Source: Halanaerobiales bacterium
Lineage (GTDB): Bacteria; Bacillota; Halanaerobiia; Halanaerobiales; JADQBU01
Reading direction: 5' to 3'
Assembly: GCA_016278435.1 (NCBI GenBank)
Contig: JADQBU010000113.1
Location: forward strand, 1 to 15,381
Length of the DNA: 15,381 bases
Shown here piece after piece: positions 6,202 through 12,196 of the stretch. A model generated the notes under the pieces. It made no database searches, was not told the origin of the DNA, and saw only the letters and a program-made list of their open reading frames with translations. A program made the position numbers and the translations under genes. The stretch's first letter is position 1. Each line of letters begins with the position of its first letter.

Positions 6202-6450
6202 TTGGCTACCCGCTCACTTACCACAGAAGAATTAAGGGATATCAACGGGGGAATGATTGCTTTTGGCTCCCACGGTTCAGACCTCGGAGGATATATAGGC
6301 CATGACTATTCAGCACCTGGACCAGATGTTGAAACTGATTTTGATGCTGGTATTTCATCTCCGGGCGTATCTGCAACTTATGATGATGAAGATGATCAGA
6401 TTGATGTCTCAGTCGGTGTCGGTGTTGGATCATTTACATTTAGTTTCTAG
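6202..6450 (+). CDS. Double-glycine-leader peptide precursor (bacteriocin-like)
   Basis: 82 residues. The first 17, MATRSLTTEELRDINGG, match the double-glycine leader consensus of peptides exported by C39-peptidase ABC transporters: Leu at -12, Glu-Leu at -8/-7, Ile at -4 and Gly-Gly at -2/-1. The predicted mature peptide is 65 residues with 12 Asp/Glu, no Lys, Arg or Cys, 11 Gly, and a C-terminus of alternating residues, VSVGVGVGSFTFSF. It resembles no bacteriocin core known to me. The start is TTG, with AAAGGAGGG seven bases upstream; the only in-frame ATG codes for the residue directly after Gly-Gly, so a pipeline could miscall it. A strong hairpin and a CPBP protease gene follow on the same strand. 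No dedicated exporter or immunity gene is in the window. Toxin, signal and surface protein are all possible. Confidence 0.72.
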   Translation: MATRSLTTEELRDINGGMIAFGSHGSDLGGYIGHDYSAPGPDVETDFDAGISSPGVSATYDDEDDQIDVSVGVGVGSFTFSF

Positions 6451-6469
6451 AGCCAGCAGCATCAATCAG

Positions 6470-6497
6470 ACCGGGGAGATTATTTTATCTCCCCGGT
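6470..6497 (+). terminator. Hairpin between peptide precursor and protease genes
   Basis: ACCGGGGAGAT (6470-6480) and ATCTCCCCGGT (6487-6497) form a perfect 11-bp stem around the six-base loop TATTTT. The tail (TCTGGTTCCTTATC) is only moderately T-rich, so partial termination or protection of the upstream mRNA end is more likely than a full stop. This would give more precursor than protease, a usual arrangement in peptide-bacteriocin operons. Confidence 0.75.
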
Positions 6498-6540
6498 TCT
6501 GGTTCCTTATCTATTCTTCCATTCCACGAGAGGAGAAAAA

Positions 6541-7494
6541 ATGTTATTTGAAAATGTTATAAACAATAAAAAACTATATTATTTTATATCCTTATTTCTA
6601 TTATTTATTCCCCTGTTCACAGGAGGAAAACCTGCTAATATTATTATTCTGTGTTCAATCTTATTTATATGCCTGGGAATTACCTTTTTTCATGAAATAC
6701 TGCTCAAGAATTTTAAAATTGTATTTATTATTGCCGGTTTTTCTATCTTCCAGTTAATACTGGCTCTGCTCTTGACTCCAGTGCAGGGAATATATCCTTT
6801 TCTGGCAATGGTTATTATCTTTACTCTCCTGAGCTTAATCTTTGTAAAATTATTTTCTGTAGATATCTTTTCCAGAGATAGTAGAAAAGTTAGAATCCGG
6901 GATTTGCTCTTTATCCTTATTTTCATCTATTTATTTAAAATAAGCCAGTTTAGAATAACCCTGAACCACGTTCATATTCCTCGGCCGTTTTATTTTGCCA
7001 TCTTTTATAATATCATGCTTATAAATATGATAATCCTCTTATTCCGCTGGTCTGGTTTATCATTGCAAGAAATGGGGCTTAAGTATAACTGGAGATCCCA
7101 CACTCTATTAAAAAGCTCGATTTATCTTATTACAGGACTGTTGACCTTTATTATCCTGTTAAATACAATTGAACATACACTCCCTTTTACTATTAATAAA
7201 TATAGAAATTTTCTATACCAGATAATTCTAACCGGTTTTCCAGAAGAGTTGCTCTTCCGGGGTATCTTATTATATCTGCTGAAAGATTACCTGGAAAATA
7301 ACAGTAACTTTGTTTCCAAAAAATTTACAGCAGTGGTCATATCAGCTTTCCTCTTCGGGGCAATGCACTTTTCCTCACTAACCAATGTATTATGGGCCAC
7401 AACTGGTGGAATTATCTTCGGTCTGATTCGAAACCAGGAGAAGAATATTTATGTTATTACCCTCTTACACAGTATCTATAATACCCTTAACTAA
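6541..7494 (+). CDS. CPBP family intramembrane glutamic endopeptidase
   Basis: 317 residues, almost entirely hydrophobic, with about eight membrane segments. The C-terminal third carries the CPBP/Abi (Rce1-like) signatures: EExxxR as E235-E236-LLF-R240 (PEELLFRG), FxxxH as F272-GAM-H276, and a last His/Asn pair H310-SIY-N314. These residues form the intramembrane active site in the Rce1 family. Members of this family are often linked to bacteriocin genes, where they act in peptide processing or self-immunity; others process prenylated or unrelated membrane proteins. The ATG at 6541 has GAGAGGAG five bases upstream. It lies 90 bases after the GG-leader peptide, with only a hairpin between. A leader-cleaving role would be unusual, because GG leaders are normally cut by C39 cysteine peptidases, so immunity or a second processing step is at least as likely. 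Confidence 0.9.
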   Translation: MLFENVINNKKLYYFISLFLLFIPLFTGGKPANIIILCSILFICLGITFFHEILLKNFKIVFIIAGFSIFQLILALLLTPVQGIYPFLAMVIIFTLLSLIFVKLFSVDIFSRDSRKVRIRDLLFILIFIYLFKISQFRITLNHVHIPRPFYFAIFYNIMLINMIILLFRWSGLSLQEMGLKYNWRSHTLLKSSIYLITGLLTFIILLNTIEHTLPFTINKYRNFLYQIILTGFPEELLFRGILLYLLKDYLENNSNFVSKKFTAVVISAFLFGAMHFSSLTNVLWATTGGIIFGLIRNQEKNIYVITLLHSIYNTLN

Positions 7495-7571
7495 CTGTTC
7501 TCAATTCTAACTCTGGAATAAAATTATCCTGCAAACAAATAATAAATAAAAAAGGTGGAGGAGAACAGGGC

Positions 7572-8015
7572 TTGAAGAAGAGCAAATTAATCCGGCGTCT
7601 CAACTGGTTTTATTCGATTGAAAAGTCTCAGGTTGACCTCTATACAGCTCAGAGCAGAAAAATAGATGACATTTATCTAAAAAAAACAATGGCAAGAGTA
7701 GCTGTTATTGAACAGCAGCATGTTGATAATATAGCCAGTAAAATTAAAAAGCTAGGAGGAAAACCAACCTTCATTGGAGATAAAGTTGCACCAATAGCAG
7801 GGAAAATTGCTGGTAAAATAACAGGGAAAACAGGAGTTATAAATATTCTCAAAACAGATATTGCCCTGGAAGAGAAAGCCATGCGGGATTATAAAGATTT
7901 TATCCTGGAATCCGGTCTCGATGAAAATCTCTTTGAATTACTGTGGTCTAATTTAATAGATGAAGATCTCCATACATCCTGGTTTGCCAGTAAAGTAGCT
8001 GAACTAAAAAATTAA
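7572..8015 (+). CDS. COQ7-like ferritin-fold protein, putative di-iron
   Basis: 147 residues with a four-helix di-iron layout: E17 (helix 1), E47-x-x-H50 (IEQQH, helix 2), E100/E101 (ALEEKAMRDY, helix 3) and E131-x-x-H134 (EDLH, helix 4). Between helices 2 and 3 is a Gly/Lys-rich segment (63-88, GGKPTFIGDKVAPIAG then KIAGKITGKTG) that resembles the membrane-binding part of the demethoxyubiquinone hydroxylase COQ7. In an anaerobe without ubiquinone another role is expected, such as oxygen or peroxide removal or iron handling; this is inference. The start is TTG, with GGTGGAGGAG eight bases upstream. It lies 77 bases after the CPBP gene with no terminator between them, so it may be the third gene of that transcript or an independent one. 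Confidence 0.85.
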   Translation: MKKSKLIRRLNWFYSIEKSQVDLYTAQSRKIDDIYLKKTMARVAVIEQQHVDNIASKIKKLGGKPTFIGDKVAPIAGKIAGKITGKTGVINILKTDIALEEKAMRDYKDFILESGLDENLFELLWSNLIDEDLHTSWFASKVAELKN

Positions 8016-8033
8016 AATAATAACTCTGTCCAT

Positions 8034-8058
8034 TAAAAAAGCCACCGGAAAGGTGGCT
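8034..8058 (-). terminator. Terminator of the efflux/lipid-kinase operon
   Basis: AGCCACC (8040-8046) pairs with GGTGGCT (8052-8058) around GGAAA. On the minus strand the stem is followed by T residues (complement of the A run ending at 8039). It lies about 110 bases past the lipid-kinase stop. In the plus direction there is no T tract, so for the convergent plus-strand transcript it is at best a weak stop. Confidence 0.75.
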
Positions 8059-8070
8059 GGAAGAGGAAAA

Positions 8071-8118
8071 ACATCAACAGGATGTCTTCTGATTTTCTAT
8101 TGTTTCTGATTTTCTATT
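8071..8118 (+). terminator. Weak plus-strand hairpin and short direct repeat after the ferritin-like gene
   Basis: ACATC (8071-8075) and GATGT (8081-8085) form a 5-bp hairpin followed by a T-rich tract made of two copies of TTCTGATTTTCTATT (8087-8101 and 8104-8118). It could end the plus-strand transcript, but the stem is short. Confidence 0.3.
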
Positions 8119-8167
8119 ATTATAGTATCATACATTTATTAAATATTAATTAAAATTAGATTAGAAA

Positions 8168-9067
8168 TTAATTAAAATTTGTAATTACCTTTAAAGCCCC
8201 GGGGAAAAGAGAAATATCCAGGGGAAAATGAGGACCTTTTTCTCCATCCACATCACAGGGAGAATAATTCCCCACTGAAACCGGTTCCACCTTGAAGTAA
8301 TTATCCTGTAAATAAAGTACATTTCTGTTTTCTAGATGTTCACCCTGAAACAACTTAAGTAAAAGAAGCATTATATCATATAAAGAAATACTGGCTTTAA
8401 TTCCTATAAAATCAAACAACCCATCATTAATGGAGGCATTTGCTACAAGATTATTAAACCCCCCTGCCCCTTTACTATTCAAAATAAGAAAGAGATATAA
8501 CTTTTCCTTGATCTCATCACTGGAAGTAGTTATCTTTAAGGGAAGGGGTTTTAGATTGGAGAAACCCCTGATTCCGTTCATGTAATAGGCAATACGTCCG
8601 AACTTATTCTTAAGACCGGTATTGGTAGTATGCGCAATCTGTGACAGTAGGCCGCCGGCACAGACATTTATGAAAAAGCGCTCGTTAACCCTGCCGATAT
8701 CAACTGTTCGCAGATTCTGTTCCAGAATAATCTGGAAACACTGCTCAATATCTGCCGGCATATTAATACAGCTGGCAAAATCATTAACCGTACCGGTAGG
8801 TATAATGCCGAGCGGTACATCTATATTATTTCTCATCATGCCATTAACGGTCTCATTAACAGAGCCGTCCCCACCAGCTATTATCAATAGATCATATTTC
8901 TCCTGTTTCATATCCAGCATACCGTTGGCTATATCCCCTTTGCAGTTACTGCGGTAGACACGGATATCAAAACCTTCACTCTGAAATTTTTTGAGAAAAC
9001 TATCCAGATAGACAGGGAAATCTCTGCCTCCAGATACAGGATTATAGATTAATTTGATTTTCTGCAT
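8168..9067 (-). CDS. Diacylglycerol kinase/YegS-BmrU family lipid kinase
   Basis: 299 residues, the usual length. The DAGK catalytic motifs are all present: NPVSGG (9-14) near the N-terminus, AGGDGSVNETVNG (64-76) as the nucleotide-binding loop, PTGTVNDFA (90-98), NDGLFD (214-219) and CDVDGE (271-276) near the C-terminus. It phosphorylates diacylglycerol or a related lipid at the inner membrane, returning it to phospholipid synthesis; DgkB, YegS and BmrU cannot be told apart from sequence alone. The ATG has AAGGAGT eight bases upstream. It starts 42 bases after the RND pump stop with no terminator between, so it is probably the last gene of the efflux operon. This recalls bmrU next to the Bmr drug pump in Bacillus, though the pump families differ. 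Confidence 0.94.
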   Translation of the reverse strand: MQKIKLIYNPVSGGRDFPVYLDSFLKKFQSEGFDIRVYRSNCKGDIANGMLDMKQEKYDLLIIAGGDGSVNETVNGMMRNNIDVPLGIIPTGTVNDFASCINMPADIEQCFQIILEQNLRTVDIGRVNERFFINVCAGGLLSQIAHTTNTGLKNKFGRIAYYMNGIRGFSNLKPLPLKITTSSDEIKEKLYLFLILNSKGAGGFNNLVANASINDGLFDFIGIKASISLYDIMLLLLKLFQGEHLENRNVLYLQDNYFKVEPVSVGNYSPCDVDGEKGPHFPLDISLFPGALKVITNFN

Positions 9068-9109
9068 GAGAACGACTCCTTATATTATATTTCAGTCAGC
9101 AAGAATATT

Positions 9110-12100
9110 TCAAGAACTAACACCCGTTTCTTCCGCTTCTTGCACACTTTCAGATACAATTATTTTACGGCCCAGACCGGCGGTTAGAGAATAAAGTACC
9201 GGCACCACATAGAGGGTAAGCAGGGTCGCGAAACTCAAGCCGCCGATTACAACAACAGCCATTGGGGCCTGAATTTCTGCTCCTTCTCCGATTCCCAGGG
9301 CCAGGGGCAGCGGGGCCAGAATCGTTGTCAGAGCAGTCATCAAGATCGGCCTCAATCTGACTGGACCGGCCTCCAGTATAGCTTCTCTTAACCCCATTCC
9401 GCGGGAACGGAGTGTATTAATATAATCAACCAGCACAATAGCATTATTAACAACTATCCCCGCCAGCATAACAATTCCAATTACAGACACTACAGAAAAA
9501 TTATGATCTGTCAGGAATAAACCGAGTAAGACACCTATAATGGCCATGGGCACAGTAAACATGATGATAAAGGGATGAAGCAGCGACTCAAACTGGGAAG
9601 CCATAACCATATAGACCAGCACTATTGCCAGCAGGAAGGCCATAGCGAGATCTTTAAAGGAGTCAGTCATCTGTTCATATTCTCCCCCGTATTCCAGTTC
9701 ATAACCAGGGGGCAGTTGTAATTTTTCATCCAGCCGGGCTCTAATTTCACTCATAACAACCCCCAGATCAGCCTGATAGAGGGCTGCTGAAACAGTTGCA
9801 TATCTTACCTGGTTTTCTCGTTCGATGGTCCGGGGTCCCTCAACTACCCTGAAATCAGCAATACTATTAAGTGGTATACGGACACCAGCAGGTGTGGTCA
9901 ATATAAGGTCTTTGACCTGAGCGGGGGTGCCTATATCTTTTTCATTTAATTTGACCCTGATATCGTATTCCTCTCCACCCACTTCATAACGGGTAGCCAC
10001 CTGACCACTGAGAGAATTCTGGATAGTTGAGCCAATCTGTCCTACCCTCAATCCATACTGTGTGGCCAGGGTCCTGTTGATATTTATCTGCATTTCAGGA
10101 CGTCCGTCGGAAAAACTATCTTCTATTTCCCTGACTCCCTCGATACCGCTGATAATATTCATTATATCACCGGTGATCCGGGCCAGAGTTTCCAGACTAT
10201 CACCTTTTACCTTGATCGATATCGGTCTTCCACCTCCAAGACCACCACCGACCATATCCATGGAACTGACACTTAGGTCAACATCAGGAATCCTGATCTT
10301 ATTCCGAATCTCTTCCATCACTTCAGAGGTGGTTCTATCCCTTTCAGCAGAGGATTTTAACTTCACAAAGAAACTGGCCACACTCGAATTTCCTCCCATG
10401 GACATCATCTGTCCTGAAGAACCGATATTTGTCAGTATATATTCCACTTCCGGCATCGGTAGAATTTGATCCTCTATCTGGCCTGCCACTCTTTCCGTAT
10501 TTTCCAGAATTGTACCGGTCGGTAACTGGGCAGCAATCTGTATCTGCCCCTGATCCATACTGGGAATAAACTCAGACCCAATCATGGGGTAAAGGGAGAT
10601 ACTACCGGCCAGAGCTAAAACCAGGATAACAATAACAAGCCAGCGGTGGGACAGGGTCCAGTTCAAAGTTGTTTTATAAAAACCTTTTAAGCCATCCAGC
10701 CAGGTCCTATTGTCTGATTTCCTGTTAACCTTCAAAATTTTTGAGGACATAACCGGGATTAATGTCAGTGATACTAACAGAGATGCCAGCAGAGAAAAGG
10801 TTACTGTCAGAGCCAGTTCCCTGAATAACTGGGAAGCCATTCCCCCAACAAAAACAACCGGCAGAAAAACAACAGCCGTGGTTATTGTGGATGCTGTAAT
10901 AGCCATTCCCACTTCCTGGCTGCCTTTGCGGGCAGCAGTGATTCTATCTGCACCCTCCCTCCGGTACCGGAATATATTTTCCAATACCACAATCGAATTA
11001 TCAACAAGCATCCCAATTCCCAGAGCCAGTCCTCCCAGAGTCATCATGTTCAGGGTAAGTCCCCCGAAGTAAATTAACAGAAAGGTGGCTACAACTGAAA
11101 CCGGAATAGCTACTCCGATAATAATGGTACTCCGGAGATTACGCAGGAAAATAAAGAGAACAATAATAGCCAGAATAGCACCGTAAAGGCCATTTGTTCC
11201 GACCTGACCAATAGAACGTTCAATATAATCAGCCTGATCAATGATCGGTACCATTTTTATATTCCCATTAAAATCCAGTTCAATCGACTGCATCTCATCC
11301 TTGATCTTGTTAGATACCTGTACAGTATTGGCATCAGTCTGCTTCTGGATAGCCAGACCGATACTCGGCTGCCCATTTAAATAAGCTTTATTGGTCATCT
11401 CCTTATATGTATCTCTAACCACAGCCATATCACTCAACCGGACCGTTCCTCCCTGTCCGGTCTGAATCAAAATATTTTCAATATCCTGTAATGATTTGAA
11501 CTTCCCGGTAACCCGGACCAGGAGTTCGTGATTTGCCCGATCCACAGCACCGGCGGAAAGGTTCAGATTTTCCATTCTTAGAGTGCTGATAATACTGGAT
11601 AGATTGGCATTATAATTATTCAATTTAGTCTGGTCAAATGTAATTAATATTTCCCTTTCCAGACCTCCCACCATACTTACAGAAGCTACACCTTCCAGTC
11701 TCTCCAGCCGGGGAGAGATTCTATCTTCGATTATCTTCTTCAGTGAGGCAAGGTCATCGCCACCCGATACACCAACCTGCATTATCGGCATTAGAGAGGG
11801 ATCAAATTTGATAACAAAAGGGTCAGCCGCATCATCTGGAAGTGCATCTCGAATTAAATCAAGGCTCTCCCGCATGTCAAGGGTTACAGCATCCATATCA
11901 GTACCCCAGGAAAATTCAGCTACAACCACCGACTGCCCCTTACTCGAGGTCGACGTCAGGGTCTGGATATTTGTAACCGTAGCCAGAGAATTTTCTATCG
12001 GCTTTGTGACCATGTTTTCAACTTCTTCCGGGCCAACACCTTCATAACTAGTAATTACAGCTGCCCCGGGATAAGTCAAATCGGGAAAGAGGTCAATATC

Positions 12101-12196
12101 TGTCCTCTGCAGAGCAATAAATCCCAGTAGTACTACCAGAAGTACTAGCATGGTAGTAGTTACTGGCCTCTTAATGGCAATATCAGAAATCTTCAT
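9110..12196 (-). CDS. RND multidrug efflux pump, HAE1/AcrB-like inner-membrane subunit
   Basis: 1028 residues, full length for an AcrB-type proton-driven pump. Layout: TM1 (about 12-30), first periplasmic half (31-335) with RTDIDLFPDLTYP, TM2-6 (about 336-485), a loop segment and TM7 (518-536), second periplasmic half to about 845, TM8-12 to about 1008, and a short acidic cytoplasmic tail. The internal duplication is clear. In TM4 the sequence is GMLVDNSIVVLEN: D399 matches AcrB D407, but the second Asp (D408) is Asn400. In TM10 the AcrB Lys940 position is Asn917 (VVNNAIVLVDY). R948 and the RLRPILMT motif are kept. The start ATG overlaps the adaptor stop by four bases (ATGA), with GAGGTGAT upstream, which indicates translational coupling. 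It works with the adaptor and TolC-like channel; substrates are unknown. Confidence 0.98.
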   Translation of the reverse strand: MKISDIAIKRPVTTTMLVLLVVLLGFIALQRTDIDLFPDLTYPGAAVITSYEGVGPEEVENMVTKPIENSLATVTNIQTLTSTSSKGQSVVVAEFSWGTDMDAVTLDMRESLDLIRDALPDDAADPFVIKFDPSLMPIMQVGVSGGDDLASLKKIIEDRISPRLERLEGVASVSMVGGLEREILITFDQTKLNNYNANLSSIISTLRMENLNLSAGAVDRANHELLVRVTGKFKSLQDIENILIQTGQGGTVRLSDMAVVRDTYKEMTNKAYLNGQPSIGLAIQKQTDANTVQVSNKIKDEMQSIELDFNGNIKMVPIIDQADYIERSIGQVGTNGLYGAILAIIVLFIFLRNLRSTIIIGVAIPVSVVATFLLIYFGGLTLNMMTLGGLALGIGMLVDNSIVVLENIFRYRREGADRITAARKGSQEVGMAITASTITTAVVFLPVVFVGGMASQLFRELALTVTFSLLASLLVSLTLIPVMSSKILKVNRKSDNRTWLDGLKGFYKTTLNWTLSHRWLVIVILVLALAGSISLYPMIGSEFIPSMDQGQIQIAAQLPTGTILENTERVAGQIEDQILPMPEVEYILTNIGSSGQMMSMGGNSSVASFFVKLKSSAERDRTTSEVMEEIRNKIRIPDVDLSVSSMDMVGGGLGGGRPISIKVKGDSLETLARITGDIMNIISGIEGVREIEDSFSDGRPEMQININRTLATQYGLRVGQIGSTIQNSLSGQVATRYEVGGEEYDIRVKLNEKDIGTPAQVKDLILTTPAGVRIPLNSIADFRVVEGPRTIERENQVRYATVSAALYQADLGVVMSEIRARLDEKLQLPPGYELEYGGEYEQMTDSFKDLAMAFLLAIVLVYMVMASQFESLLHPFIIMFTVPMAIIGVLLGLFLTDHNFSVVSVIGIVMLAGIVVNNAIVLVDYINTLRSRGMGLREAILEAGPVRLRPILMTALTTILAPLPLALGIGEGAEIQAPMAVVVIGGLSFATLLTLYVVPVLYSLTAGLGRKIIVSESVQEAEETGVSS

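Noticed and set aside
6302..6562. Plus-strand ORF of 86 codons overlapping the GG-leader peptide in another frame
   Set aside because: It has no ribosome site, runs through the hairpin and into the protease gene, and its product (Met/Leu-rich, low complexity) looks like a frame shadow of the precursor.
8087..8118. Direct repeat of 15 bases as an attachment site or array
   Set aside because: Two copies with a 17-base period in T-rich DNA after a hairpin are more simply read as slippage in a terminator tail.
10062..10469. Plus-strand ORF of 135 codons inside the RND pump gene
   Set aside because: It is antisense to a conserved full-length AcrB-type gene, has no ribosome site and resembles no family; the other long antisense ORFs in this operon were dropped for the same reason.
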